A stretch of 64,000 nt of DNA from the NCBI GenBank assembly GCA_951802425.1, contig OX637806.1, forward strand, positions 744,001-808,000. The letters are read 5' to 3'. Made by a program: the position numbers and the translations under genes. The number at the start of each line of letters is the position of its first letter. Within the stretch, counting starts at the first letter, position 1. This document shows, in pieces, positions 11,349-22,733 of this stretch. The notes under the pieces were generated by a model. That model saw only the letters and a program-made list of their open reading frames with translations, had not been told where the DNA came from and searched no databases. Source of the DNA: Clavaria fumosa (Eukaryota > Basidiomycota > Agaricomycetes > Agaricales > Clavariaceae).

Positions 11349-12339
11349 TTAAGCCTGAGTGGTAATAATTATCGATGACTGGATCTCTGAACGCTCTGAA
11401 CCAATATGCTTCCAAATCTGTTCTAGCGTTTTCCTAATCCGTCTACATACCCCACCCTTTCAAAGAACACCAGCCTAGCTTGAAGATTAGTTGAGATGTT
11501 GTCGCTATGTCGACTGCTCAGAAAGGTACCATAATGGGGTTGCGCAAGTCTGTAACTATAAAGGCAGTGAACTGTAACACCATCCAGCGGGATAATGTCT
11601 CACATTCATGTCCCAGTTCGTACACTTAGTAACGCGACCAGCCACTCGCTGTCTCAAGCCCTCGTTTTTCGAGCACCAAACTATATGTACAACGATGCAC
11701 AACATTTCTGCCGCCTGAATTGCATGCTCATAGCTCTGCAGTGGGAAATCGAGTCCGTCATTGAAGGGGGAAGAGGTTCTGACGGGTTTTAATCAACCCG
11801 ACGCCAGTGCTCGGTGGAGCACAGAGAGCGGCCAAACCCGCCCATCCTCGTCGATCGTCCTAAGAATTTCTGTACTGCCGCATCGTCTGTTTGTGAGTAT
11901 ACCGACAGGCAGCTCGACGATGTGCTGACTCCTTTCACACCCGCCCCTGAATCCTTACCGGTTGGCAGGGCAATAATAAGTCTGTCTGTAGCTTGCGGAC
12001 AAACTGAATCTTAAGGAAGTAAAAAGCACACTGTGCCTGCATATTTTTATTTTGCTTATTGGAAAATAACGCAGTCTCTTCAGAAGGCTCCTGGCCGCGA
12101 GTGGTATTGAGTTGTGGGTTTGATCAATTACCACAAGGCCAATGGCTGCGCGGTGAATGTTAGTCAGAAGCCCCTCTGAGTCTGCAACCAGACTCGACAT
12201 TGCTGATATCTGAATGAATGACTAGTTCGAGTGACCAAAGCGCGACAGTTGTTGCCAAAAAGAAGTCCGCACGTGACTTGTCAATAGCCATATTCACTTC
12301 ACCCGTACCCACACATACTCAGTTGATCGCATTTCCTAC
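11349..12339. other. Intergenic, ORC3 / UPF3
   Basis: About 990 bp without a supported gene. It contains dispersed repeat B (12090-12240) and a TATA-like ctataaagg near 11566. The nearest open frame begins at 11595 (65 residues) and has no recognisable features. Confidence 0.4.
12090..12240. repeat. Dispersed repeat B (upstream of UPF3)
   Basis: Partner of the 8331-8570 repeat, with the same ordered blocks and scattered substitutions. It lies just before the UPF3 start, mirroring the position of repeat A before ORC3. Confidence 0.6.
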
Positions 12340-13929
12340 ATGTCAACCGCGACCACTGCCAAGTCGCCGCACGGGGCGAAGCACAAAGCGCCAAAGGAGA
12401 AGAAGGAGAAAGCTCATCAACTCAAAGCTCATCAACCCATCGCCAATGAACGCCTGAAAGTCGTAGTCAGGAGATTACCTCCGAATCTCCCATCGGAAGT
12501 GTTTTGGCAGAGCGTACAGCCGTGGGTCTCTGACGACACTGTAACGTGGAAATGCTACTGGCCTGGAAAGGTAGGCAAGCGGTACGTTTAAGAGCCTTGT
12601 CTAAATGTATTTTCTGATTGAAAGTTGTTTGGCTTGTAGTCTGGGCAAAGATAACATCCCTTCACGCGCATACATTGCCTTCAAGAACGATGAGATTCTT
12701 GCTTCCTTTAGTCGCGACTACGATGGCCATGTCTTTAGAGACAAGACCGGTAAGGCGCCCTCTTCTACCTTCCTCAACCGCGCGGGCCGAATGCACGTCT
12801 TTGCCTAGGGCAAGAAGCACAAGCCGTCGTAGAGTTTGCGCCGTACCAGAAGATTCCCACCGAGAAGAAGAAAGTCGATGCTCGAAACGCCACGATTGAG
12901 AAAGGTCATCGCCGCTTTTGTCGGTCAAGGGCAAATACTCATGTTCGTTTGTGATTCCTCGTTCGCAGATGAGGACTACATCTCGTTTTTACAATCTCTT
13001 CAATCTACACCCGTCGACGGTGAACCTGTCTCGCTCGAAGCCCTGAGTACAGCTTTGCTCGCTTCTACCCAACGCCTGCTAACCGAATTCAGTCACAGCG
13101 GCTCAACCGCGACCTGCACCGAAGACGACCCCTCTCCTGGAGGCCATCAAGGCAGAAAAAGCACGAGTTGAGAAGGAAAGCCAGGAGCGCATGCAGGCGC
13201 CGCTTCTGAAGAAGGAAGCGAAGAGGAAGGCCGCACAACAGCAAGAATCGCAACCGCATCAGCAGTCGGACGTGAGTAGGGTGTATACGTCGCCCATACA
13301 TCTCGCTGAACTTTCCTCTCTCTCAGAAACCTGCGCGGCCCTCAGAGTCGCACAAGAGCGGTAAACAAAAGGCTGCGAAGCCGAGCACGCCTTCGAAAGG
13401 AAAGGCACCCGTGCAGAAGAGCCCCCAAGCGTCCGGCTCCAATGTGTCGACGACCCCGCAGATTGCCCCTGAGGCGCCGACGCCAACAATCGCAGCCCCG
13501 TCGCCTCCACGGCGCGTGGGTACCGCCATTCTGCGGAAGCATTTGCAGGCCGCCTTGAAGGGCACCTCTGTGGATCCCAACGCCGCGTCAGGCAGTTCAC
13601 CGCAGGTCAAAGTGGAAAAGCCGAGCTCGTCAGGCAAGGGCAAAGGACGCCAAGGCTCCCATCCCCCTGCTCCGGTGTCTCCCGCAGTTGTGCCGAGCAT
13701 ACTGCAGCGTCCGGCCCCCGTGGTGGATGCGTCCCCCGCCGCAAGCAATACGCCCGCACAAAGCCCGGCTGTGCAGGCGCCGGAGAACAGCGGTGGAAGT
13801 ACGCCAGCGGTGCCCAAGCCTGCTTCAGGTCGGGGAAGGCGAGGTGGGAGACGTGGGAGAGGGAGAGGACCTGGAAGCATGGGCGGTACGGACTCGAGAG
13901 GAGGGGGAAAGCCTGCAAGTGCTGTATAA
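12340..13929 (+). CDS. UPF3: Nonsense-mediated mRNA decay factor UPF3
   Basis: Exons 12340-12581, 12640-12749, 12809-12904, 12969-13046, 13099-13271 and 13327-13929 close in frame to 433 residues. The Smg4/UPF3 RNP-like domain spans about residues 30-150: LKVVVRRLPPNLPSEVFW, SRAYIAFKNDEI, then VVEFAPYQKIP. The family block DEDYISFLQSL follows. After it come TTPLLEAIKAEKARVEKES, a charged helical stretch, and a low-complexity Pro/Ala/Ser tail ending in an RGG-like GRGRRGGRRGRGRG run. UPF3 links exon-junction or terminating complexes to UPF2/UPF1 and shuttles between nucleus and cytoplasm. The fourth intron (13047-13098) has a textbook ctaac branch site and removes an otherwise frame-breaking segment. 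Confidence 0.92.
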
Positions 13930-14077
13930 GATAAAACTAAGTGTTGTACTGACCTCATGCCGACATGCCGATAACTCATGCCGAAACCAAATTGAGCGCG
14001 GCATTGATGGAACTATACAGTTACTAGTCAAGTGAATCTCCTCACTGTCGTTGCTCGCGAGCACAAGTTCACGCGAG

Positions 14078-14680
14078 ATGGGAAAAGGTGCGTTTCCTCG
14101 ATATTTTCATTCTCTTGTATTGAATGCTATTTCATCTCTAGTCCACGGCTCTCTTGCCCGTGCTGGCAAAGTGCGAAGTCAAACACCTAAAGTTGCAAAG
14201 CAGGAGAAGAAGAAGAAACTGACCGGGCGCGCGAAGAAGAAATTCCTCTATAACCGTCGGTGGGTGTTCTGCCTCTGCACGCCGTGTTGCGCGATTCGAG
14301 GCGAGCGGGCATTGTCTCATTTATTCTCTGCACAGCTTCGTCAGCAGCACGAGCACACCACCTGGCGGCAAACGGCGCATGTACGTGTCCACTTTCTTCC
14401 CTTCCTCTGGCAGCATCGCGAGACCGGCACTACACTCCTTTCTCTTCCACCCTGATTACTTTCTCCATTTGATGAATTCGAGCAGCATAGTTCACACTGA
14501 ATGCCACTGTGTCGACAATTTGCATCTTACGTCTTTCGCTCCTATCTGATCTCTTTCGTCTCGTCTCTTCCCTATCTCTGGTTTCCAGTGTCGTGAGGCT
14601 GACTATCTTTCTCCCTCGCACGCATGCACAGGAATGCCAACGCCGACCGCAAGCCGCAGCAGCAGCAGCAGCAGAAGTAG
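14078..14680 (+). CDS. RPS30: 40S ribosomal protein eS30
   Basis: Exons 14078-14087, 14142-14259, 14336-14380 and 14632-14680 give 73 residues. The core [20 protein letters not shown] and the lysine-rich [17 protein letters not shown] are diagnostic of eS30. As in other fungi there is no fused ubiquitin-like domain. The first exon holds only MGK plus one base, typical of ribosomal protein genes. The third intron is long (251 bp). The C-terminus (GGKRRMNANADRK) is followed by an unusual run of six glutamines and a Lys encoded by a CAG tract, which extends past the usual eS30 end. Highly expressed and cytosolic. Confidence 0.93.
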
Positions 14681-14899
14681 ACGCTGTGTCCTCGCTGTCC
14701 TCGCTGCATGTATCATTCGCTGCCCCCTGGCTGCTATCGTACAGGCTGTTCATGCCATGGCATACTTCATGGGTAACATAGACTGTATGAAGTTCACATA
14801 TTCCGTCCTCTTGAAATGCCCAATGAGCGTTTTTCGTGGTCGAAAGAACTGGAATACAATGATGCACATGAATGATATGGTTATGGATGAATATGGCAT

Positions 14900-16125
14900 C
14901 TAAAGCGCTGTCCCGCGCTCGAAGCTGGCGCGAATCTCTGCAGTATACTTGTCATAATACCTCGCAATCTTGGACCAATTCAGAAAGGGTGTGCATAAGC
15001 GCAGACAGATCATGATATCGCACCTTCTTGTTAAACATCCGATTGCGCTCGTTGATGTAAGTAATGTCGCCTTCGTCTTCGTTAAGACGTTTTCGAGAAA
15101 ATTTGGACTTCTTGTCGATACTGCACGGAGGAATCAAAACCAAATCTGCAAGGACGAGCGGGGAATGTTAGACATACTCGCGATTCAATTTGCCCACCAC
15201 GCGGTCGATGGCCTCCTCGCTGGGTTTGTTGTCGGCGTAAAGTAAACTATTCGCGTCGCGATAGAGATTCTCTGCAGCCAGGCGTTGTTGATGGCTGGTT
15301 GGTACAAGCTGGAAGGTTGCCATGAGTTTAAGAGGGGGGCATGGGTATACGGAAACGGCAGACAAACCTGCGTTGATGCGCCAGAAGTTGGGTCGAAATT
15401 ATTAATTGAGGAAGAGTCACCCGAACGGGCGAGCGAGTTCGGCACCAGTCCCATAGCAACCTCTCTCTGTTTGGTGTAGGCTGCCAGGTCAGGTTTGATC
15501 AAGTCAAGGTCCTTCTTGTATCTCCTTCGAGCGGCGTGGGCGTCATCTACATTTCAGCATGCATTAGCATAGGACAGTAGTGTGTTGAGACGGTCTCAAA
15601 ATGAGAGGGGTCGAACCATGGAATCGGAAATCCGCCCGGCGCGCCTTACGAGCCTTCTTCTTCTCCCATTCCTCGTTCTCCTCGATTGTCCACTCCCAAT
15701 TCTTTGCCCTCTCCACATCCTCTCCACGGTCTTCCGCCTCGGCGTTGCTGCGGAGGATCTCCGCCAACTTCCGTTGCCGCTCCAGTCGGGCTGCCTCACG
15801 AGCGGTGACTTTTGCCTTGGCACTCTCTTCAACGACAGAGGCGCGATTCGCCCGGGCGGATTTATGCTGCAAGAGGTTGGCACATAGGTTGTATGGGTTC
15901 AGAGTGGTTAGTTGGGCAGAATGGGCATTACGGGCGGTGGCTGGGACTGACCATTCGTTGTCGGAGATGGTCCATCTTCGCTTTGAGTCCTTCAATGTTG
16001 GGGCTGGCCTCCGTATTGGAGCCTGCATCTTGAGAAGTGTGCGTGGCACCTCCGGCGGCTACACTTTCCTCTTCTGAGGATACTTCGTTAGCTTCGACTC
16101 CCTCTGTGTCCGCGCCTGAGCCCAT
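14900..16125 (-). CDS. SYF2: Pre-mRNA-splicing factor SYF2
   Basis: Six exons (14900-14968, 15024-15120, 15178-15308, 15368-15546, 15617-15866, 15952-16125) close in frame to 299 residues. SYF2 blocks are clear: WEWTIEENEEWEKKKARKA, RRADFRFHDDAHAARRRYKK, KPSEEAIDRVVGKLNR, KFSRKRLNEDEGDITYINER and YYDKYTAEIRASFERGT near the end. The N-terminal 45 residues are acidic and Ser/Thr-rich and poorly conserved in the family. SYF2 belongs to the Prp19/NTC-associated spliceosome and helps first-step catalysis, in the nucleus. The gene is head-to-head with MTG2; the two ATGs are 131 bp apart, so they probably share a bidirectional promoter. Confidence 0.93.
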
Positions 16126-16256
16126 TATATCGTCTGTGAGAGGAGAATAATAATCTGCGTGCTGGCTGTAACAATGTAAGGGTGCTTGTTCGTCAGCACT
16201 GCCACGAATTTCGAGTTCGTTGATGAACTTGCCACGGCGTCGGACGCGCGCCGCAC
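16126..16256. promoter_or_regulatory. Bidirectional SYF2/MTG2 promoter
   Basis: 131 bp between the divergent start codons of SYF2 (-) and MTG2 (+). No TATA box was seen; all initiation signals for both genes must be here or in the 5' coding ends. Confidence 0.55.
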
Positions 16257-18132
16257 ATGCAAACTTCGTCCATTCTCTCTTTATACCATTTACCTTGCCT
16301 AAGGAGGTCGCTTCATTCTTCAATCTCGCGTCTCAGAGAGCACTCTTCCTCCGTTTGCGATGACCAGCACGATGACCAGCACGATGACTCAGCCGGAGTC
16401 CTGTTGCGCAAGAGGAAGACGGAGTGGAAACGCAGACAGAAAGTTAGTGTATATACAGCTGATACACGCCCGCGATGCGAATGTTTTACTGTGATACTTT
16501 AGGGGCAGACTTTTTTGGATCATGCGATTGTTCACATAAAAGCAGGTGCGAGGACTGATCTGCTACACATCCCCCGCCCTTCTCGTCCTGTTTACCCAGG
16601 GTTACCATCATTCAGGAAACGGAGGTAATGGATGTGTCGCTTTTAACCGAGAGAAATACAAGCCTTTCGGCCCTCCTTCAGGGGGCAATGGCGGGCGCGG
16701 CGGTGACGTATATATATTGCCCACCGCCTCACTCACGACACTCTCCTCCGTGCCACGGCGAGTCGTCGCTGCGCATGGTGCACACGGGCAAGGAGCCTGG
16801 CAGAACGGCAAGTCAGGCTCCCCACTGGTGATCCGCGTGCCGCTCGGGACAGTCGTGCGCGAGTTGCGGCGATCTGACGATAACAACCACAGCGACGCCG
16901 CCGCCGCGCGGCTTGAAGGGTTGACCGCGGAGCAGCGGCTGGAAAGAGCGCGAGCGGCGCGCTGGGTTCACTATCCTGGCTCGGAGGAACGCAACGCCGA
17001 GCGGGACTCTTTCCGGGAGGCGGAGCGGGCGGACGCAGCGGCAGAGCGGGAACGGGCGCAGGCGCGGCGCCTTCGCCTCGCAAACCCTATCTACCTGGAC
17101 CTCGACAAGGCCGAGGACGACGCGGGCGTCCGCGCAGACAACATGCCGCTCGGGCTGCCGCGACGCGCATCGCTCGGGCACATCGTCGCTGTAGGCGGCG
17201 AGGGGGGGGTTGGGAACCCGCATTTTCTCAGCACAGTGAACCGCTCGCCTAAGTGGGCGACGAAGGGACAGCCTGGCGAACACGTGGCGCTGGAGCTGGA
17301 GCTAAAGCTACTGGCGGATGTCGCACTGGTCGGAATGCCAAATGCGGGGAAGAGCACCCTCCTGCGCGCCATCACAGGAGGGAGGGCCAAAAGTGAAGTA
17401 GCCGCGTACGCGTTCACCACGCTAAATCCTGTTGTCGGCGTCGTCAGAGTCGCAGATGACGGGACATTTGAGGGTGCTGTCCAGGGCCAGATGGTTTTTC
17501 ACGAGGCGGTTGTCGAGGAGGCGCGGGCAGACGACGGCTTGGAGGATTCAGTGCTCCTCATGGAGAACTCCAACAAGGCTTACAATTCGAGTGAAATTCC
17601 GACTCACGCAGCGTTGTACCCGATGATCGAGCCAACCATATCTGAACACCGTCCAGGACACGGCTTTGATGTCTCAGAGGCCTTCAGGTTCACAATCGCA
17701 GACAACCCCGGGCTTGTTCACGGCGCGTCTGAGAACGTTGGTCTAGGCCATTCCTTCCTGCGCTCGATGGAACGCTCGCTCGCGCTCGTATACGTCGTGG
17801 ACCTATCCGGGCCGCAACCATGGTACGAGCTGGGCGTCCTGCGAGACGAGCTGGAGAAGTACAAGCCGGGGATGAGTGCCAAAGCGCGCGTGGTGATTGC
17901 GAACAAGGCAGATTTATTGGCTGGGGAGGACGAAGAGGAAGTCGCCGCGGCGAAGGCGAAGCTGCGGCGGCTAGAGGAGTACGTCGCCCACGAGATGGTG
18001 GTCGCATGTGAGGGGCAGAGTCGCAGTCTCGTGGTGGTACCGGCGTCCGCTAAGTATTCCCAGAACCTCCACAAGGTGATCGCGTGGCTGCGTGTTTATG
18101 TGGAGGAGGCTCGACGAAATGAAACAAAGTGA
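16257..18132 (+). CDS. MTG2: Mitochondrial Obg-family GTPase
   Basis: Exons 16257-16442, 16503-16545 and 16616-18132 give 581 residues. The first ~30 residues (MQTSSILSLYHLPCLRRS and on) form an Arg/Ser-rich amphipathic leader, consistent with mitochondrial import. The Obg fold follows with glycine-rich blocks (IVHIKAGNGGNGCVAF, PSGGNGGRGGDVYI, GGEGGVGNPHFLS). The G domain shows G1 VGMPNAGKSTLL, G3 DNPGLVHGA and G4 NKADLL. Family members assist assembly of the large mitochondrial ribosomal subunit. An insertion of about 90 charged residues (rich in Arg, Glu and Ala) interrupts the Obg domain after VPLGTVVREL, and another lies within the G domain after VVGVVRV. Both are common in fungal orthologues. 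Confidence 0.92.
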
Positions 18133-18159
18133 ACACACCTTCGCCGTCGTTCGCTGCGC

Positions 18160-18536
18160 ATGAAGTTCCTGGCGTGCTTCCCTCACCAGTGTAAGCCCAC
18201 ATCACTCGCTACAATTTGGCTTCCTCTCTTATCTTCATTAGGTTGGAGCAGACGAAACTTCGATACATGTCATGTATGTCCTTGCAGCATGATACATTGG
18301 AGCCAAAGTAAGCACAGTACGACCGGAGCTTTGACCGTGCAGAGAGGCCCCCAGAACTAGAACGACTGCGAGCTAAGTCGAGGTTCAAGCAATACGCGGC
18401 CAAATTCACGTTTGAGCTCTACGAAAGCCAAACTACACATTCCTAAGCCAATTCAGACGATACGCGACGAGATTGAGAGATATGAGGCACTTGTGGCTAG
18501 TTCGAGCTTATCACACCTTATGGGGCCCCGTTCATA
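18160..18536 (+). pseudogene. Small uncharacterised gene, probably frameshifted
   Basis: An ATG at 18160 opens MKFLACFPHQ, followed by a good donor (gtaagc) and acceptor near 18241. A second 44-bp intron (about 18275-18318) then joins to YDRSFDRAERPPELERLRA and SRFKQYAAKFTFELYE. That frame stops near 18446, but shifting by one base gives AKLHIPKPIQTIRDEIERYE to a stop at 18536. The protein-like character of both halves suggests one gene with a single-base indel. I do not recognise the family. It is wedged between MTG2 and the 3' end of the dienelactone hydrolase. Confidence 0.35.
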
Positions 18537-18546
18537 ATATGGTCTG

Positions 18547-20138
18547 TTAGCATACGTGCTCCGCTGAGTGGCCATCGTCCACCCGAGGCCCCAGATTCCT
18601 GGCAACGGTTCTCTCGAAAACTTCCATCATGAAGCTGAACAACGACCTCGTCAGCGCAGCGTCCCAGCGCCCTTTCGACTGCTCGTCTCGAATGAAGGCG
18701 TGCTGAGCCTGAACTTCGAGGAACTGCAGCACCAAGTCAACAGAAGATCTCAAGGGATGCCATATTTTTCCTTCCTACGCACAGAGACCGGAACCTCAGC
18801 ATCCTCGAGTGTCTTGCGGATCAAGTCTCGCCCGCTACGTGGGACATGCGTGTCCTTTCGTGAGAGGGAAGTCAGTATAGAAGTAGACAGTGGAGGGATC
18901 ACTGTAGCCGCAATGGTGTGTAATTACCTGTTTGCCAAAGATCACCTATGCCGAATAGTTGGTAAGGTGGCGATCAAATTGTAGCCTCTGAAGAGTCGTC
19001 AAAAACACTCACCACCAACTCTCCTTTATCTCTGAGATCACCTTTTCTCACCCTTAAAAGCGTGTCACTGAATTCATCCCTCCTCGACCAAGGATCTGAT
19101 AGTTTTCGGGTACCTGTGTCGTCACATCCCAGTGTTCCAGTGTGGATATCTGTCGCAAAGAAGCAAACAGAGGCCAGGATGCGTGCGTCAAATGCAGCCT
19201 TATGGTCACGTTGGTCAAGTGGCGAATGTGGTCTTGAGCTCGCTCGGAAAACTCACACGGAAGGCCTACGGGCGGCAACAATGTGGGGAGTAATCGCATG
19301 CACGAATACGAGGAGCGTACCAGGTGTCCTCCAAGACACATTCCTGTGGCTACGGATATGAAGAATCTGAACATCCACCCTAATGGAACAGGGAGAAACT
19401 TACCAGCAATCCTCCCATTGCAATTTGGAAGGGAGGCGAGGAGGTCGATTGTAAGGGTGGCATCCTGTAAAGCGCGCAATGCATATTGATTGGGGATAGT
19501 TGATACTAGGACAGGTTTACCTCGTCGTACGCCTTCAATGACTTTAAAACCTGTCGCGAGGAGTGAAAATGTGATCGACGCGATAATCAGCGAATGGTGC
19601 CTTGTAATCATTCCCTCGCTTAGTGCCTGCAGTACCCGATTGATGAAGGCCTCAAGTATACACGCCAGAAGGCCACGCACCTTCTGTATCATATGGTAAA
19701 GGTGCGGGACCCTCAAATTCATGATATGTTGAGGGACAAGCTCAAATCGAGAACCAAATGAGACGGTGAACAGTTCGTATCACTTGTATGAGAGACGGCT
19801 TCTCACCCACAACATATCCATGGCTTGCGATCTGTCCTGCGAAGCGCTCAACGGGACCAGTGACTTGGTAAATTTCGCTACCGTTCTCAACCGCTCAAGA
19901 GAGATGCTTGGTGGAGACCCACACCAACACACCTAAAACAGACGACCCCTATGCCCGTCAACGTTGCTGAGAGGTTAGATTTTGAGTCTGGGGGTACAGG
20001 TATCATACCAGGAAACTTGGCCTGTGGATAGCCAGGGACCACAGGCGAGATAACAAAAACTCTCATGGCTCGGGGTCGAGCCTCAGGGTTAGCCTTGGCA
20101 GTGGTTGGTACATCATGAAAAGTTTTGGATATGAGCAT
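18547..20138 (-). CDS. Dienelactone hydrolase family protein
   Basis: Multi-exon gene starting at the ATG at 20138 (MLISKTFHDVPTTAKANPEA) and ending at the TAA at 18547-18549. Recognisable blocks in order: VPGYPQAKFPG, SEIYQVTGPVERFAGQIAS, EFEGPAPLPYDTEG, DATLTIDLLASLPNCNGRIA, ATGMCLGGHL, GKQDTHVPRSGRDLI and LEVQAQHAFIRDEQSKGRW. The Cys of GMCLGG, the Asp of GKQDTH and the His of AQHAFIRDE form the alpha/beta-hydrolase triad; a Cys nucleophile is typical of dienelactone hydrolases (carboxymethylenebutenolidase). The last exon (18547-~18750) is long and clean. I resolved the first exon (20009-20138) but not every internal boundary. The likely location is cytosol. The true substrate of fungal members is mostly unknown. 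Confidence 0.85.
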
Positions 20139-20509
20139 TTTCCGCGTTGTGTACTCGCCAGAGGTGAGGCTGGTGAGGTGAGGAGAGTTATGGTGCAGTC
20201 ACATGTCAGTAACTTAAGAATTTAACCTGCTGTAGTTGACACAAAGATGCGGTGTACTATAATTCGGAATGACAATTGGGAATGTAGAGGTTGAGTGGGG
20301 CAGGGGTAGGCTACCGAGGGAGATCATCGCATCATTTCAGAGGTGTGTGGGTGGGTGGGTTTGGAGGAACGAGCTGTGCCAGACAGTGTAAACTCTTCAC
20401 ATACAGTCGATCAATATCGGCGACACTGAAAAAGAGTTCCAAGAGACAAGTTCAGTTCATATGACGAAAACATGCAGGTAAAAGAAGGGAATCGATAAAC
20501 TCAACGCAC
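20139..20509. other. Intergenic, dienelactone hydrolase / 203-residue gene
   Basis: 371 bp with no supported gene. It serves as 5' region of the hydrolase and 3' region of the next - strand gene. A short GT-rich run (ggtgtgtgggtgggtgggt) occurs near 20341. Confidence 0.4.
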
Positions 20510-21121
20510 CTAAGCTGAAGTAGGACGAAAGACCGTAATCACCCCCCATATGGCATCTTTCCCTGTTTCCCATGCTTGAGGACCAATGGCGTCCGTGCCC
20601 GCAAATTCCACCATGATCCCAGCCTTGGACCATTCACACCAAATGCTAATCGACTTTCCTCCTCCCTTGCGATCTGGCTCCCCGAGACACTCCACGAAAT
20701 CTTTGCCGGTTGTCCCACGAGCCACGAGAATATTTGAGGAGCGCGTCGGCTCGCCGGGTTCGAGCGCGAGCGTAAAGCACTCCAAAGGGAATGAGACGGG
20801 GAATGATTTGGCGGCGATGCGGATATCCGGTTCGGGCCCGCGCACGTTGTACAGATAAATATTATCCACAGTCAATTTCTGTTGTTGAAGTCTCTCATCT
20901 GCGCGCAGTCTATACCCACTCTCTGGTTGGCATTGCAGACTGAGTCCAAGTTGAAAGTAATCGAAGTAAACGCAGTCCGAATACACTTTGATCTGAGGCG
21001 TGTTGGCACCGGAAATCCCAACAAACGAGGATAGATGTTCAGTGTACCGTCTGATCTCGGGGGATGACGGTCGCAACCCCAACAGGGCTTGAAGCGACGA
21101 GGACGAGGATGATGAGGACAT
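20510..21121 (-). CDS. Uncharacterised conserved-looking fungal protein, 203 aa
   Basis: Single-exon frame from the ATG at 21121 (the upstream extension reaches only a non-ATG codon). It begins with a serine run, then LQALLGLRPSS. Further on it has KVYSDCVYFDYFQLGLSLQ, DNIYLYNVRG and FVECLGEPDRKGGGKS. The GEPDRKGGG block, followed by a WCEWSKAG segment, recalls small proteins of unknown function found across fungi, but I cannot name the family. No signal peptide or membrane segment. It is divergent from seipin with only 65 bp between the ATGs, which supports a shared promoter. Confidence 0.65.
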   Translation of the reverse strand: MSSSSSSSSLQALLGLRPSSPEIRRYTEHLSSFVGISGANTPQIKVYSDCVYFDYFQLGLSLQCQPESGYRLRADERLQQQKLTVDNIYLYNVRGPEPDIRIAAKSFPVSFPLECFTLALEPGEPTRSSNILVARGTTGKDFVECLGEPDRKGGGKSISIWCEWSKAGIMVEFAGTDAIGPQAWETGKDAIWGVITVFRPTSA

Positions 21122-21186
21122 CAATGAGCAAGAACACGTGACACCTCTCGCTCTCGTGACACTCACTTCGCGCTCAGCGTGCAACC

Positions 21187-22528
21187 ATGGAGTCCTCTAT
21201 CCAGCAACAAAACTTAAGCCCCAAGTCCAAATATCCTGATTTTGAAGACTCTGCAAGCCGCAGTGTCATATACAATCTCATTTTCATCCCACTCGAGCTA
21301 TCGCTTGGCTTGGCTTCTGCAGGATTTCGTGCTCTACGCCCGCTTGCAAGCCCTGCCATCCCCCTCCTTGTTTTTGCTTTGTTCATCCCAGTCGCCGCTG
21401 TCTTTTCCCTCTTTGCCGGTTGGAGTGTCTGGCGCAATGCTGCTGGTAGATTCAAGTCTAGTCTCGACCTCCAATACGGGTAAAGCTTGAAAACCTTGAG
21501 TCCTAGTGTTAAATTGGACCTCATACTCATAAAGTGACGGACTCCCTCCTTACGCCGAGGTGGTGCTGCCGAATTTGGTTGCCCAGCAATTGTACGACAT
21601 TGCTCTCGAGCTCCTCATACCTGCAACGGAGGCAAATTTTGCCCTCGGGAATTTCATGGCAGGTCTGACGCTTTCCTCAACGTCAAACAAGACCTTAGTC
21701 TCTATCCGTCGACCGGTGAGCATTCCTTTCTCTTCATGAGTAGCTTCCCCTATCTGAATGACGATCTCGTGTTAGGCAATTGCAACTCCACCCTCACCGC
21801 GCTTGTTGTCCCGCACACCAACTCTATTAAACTTAAATATCCCGCTTTTAGTCGCATATGTGCCGGGTTTTTCCAAAATAAAAGCTAGAGTAGAACTCGG
21901 CCGCCGCGATGGATGGCAAAGTCTTGGCGGGGGGCAGGGCCGTGAGCTCGCTGTGACTCAAGCTGCTCTTTGTGGAGTTGTGCATCATCAAGGTATCCGG
22001 TGGGTCATCTAAAGCAATCCTTCTCCAGACTACGTTGACTGAACTAGCGCCCGTCTGCCAGTGGCCTGACAACTCGGTTCCCTTTGATCACCGCTGCGGT
22101 TTGCGCCTCCATCTTCTTCGGTATCACCCTATTAGTTTTAGCTGCATGCGTGCTGCCTACTATTCAACTCGGAAAGGCCATTGAGTGGCCGTCCGCGGAA
22201 GTCGAGGCCAAGGCGGAAAGCGAAGATGCGCCGCTACCTCCAGCACGACCTGAACTACCTAGTCACGATAGTGATACCGGTTTCTCCGAAGAAGATCGGT
22301 CGAGAAGACGGAGGCGCCGGGCGTCTCGCCCCAGTGGTGAATCCGTCCGTCGACGCAAACCGGTAGGTTCATTCCGCGGCTTTTATGGTTACTGTACCAA
22401 TCACAAGAATGGTGGAACAGCGAGTCATCAAAACGGAGGAAGATACGATACCTATACCGGCGGCTGACTCTGGGTCGAGGCCATTAGGGCGACGGCGTTC
22501 GTATCCTTCATTCAGTCTGAACTTTTGA
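21187..22528 (+). CDS. Seipin (lipid-droplet assembly protein)
   Basis: Exons 21187-21479, 21535-21715, 21776-21999, 22062-22362 and 22421-22528 close in frame to 368 residues. The N-terminal membrane segment (PAIPLLVFALFIPVAAVFSL) precedes a lumenal domain with PPYAEVVLPN, YDIALELLIPATEANFALG and FMAGLTLSS. A second membrane segment begins RFPLITAAVCASIFFG. This matches the two-TM seipin topology at the ER-lipid droplet junction. The third splice uses donor gtgggt and restores GIRGLTTRFPL, a family block. The last intron is optional: reading through it gives a 367-residue form ending in YDTYTGG, while splicing gives a basic tail with RVIKTEE. I prefer the spliced form because the frame beyond it is protein-like. 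Confidence 0.88.
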
Positions 22529-22733
22529 GAACTGTATGGTCTAATGGCGTTGAGAGTCGCGTTGGAGGACTCGAACCTTTGTGTCTAGACTTAGCATTTC
22601 CTGTACTTCGTTACATGTCATTGTCTCTGCGAACGTCGGGCCTGTGCCCGATGAGCGATGCGTATCACCAACATGTCCGCCAGCAGCCTCTTTCAGCAGT
22701 ATCCACTGCGACGAACGGCGGTCCACGTACGGC
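22529..22733. other. Intergenic, seipin / SDR
   Basis: 205 bp holding the 3' end signals of seipin and the promoter of the SDR gene. Nothing specific recognised. Confidence 0.4.

Noticed and set aside
16546..16615. MTG2 starting at 16546 as one long frame
   Set aside because: That frame begins with GTG inside an intron; splicing restores the conserved KAGNGGNGC block and an N-terminal mitochondrial leader.
17091..17420. Open frames antisense to MTG2
   Set aside because: Shadows of a GC-rich real exon; no motif or intron logic.
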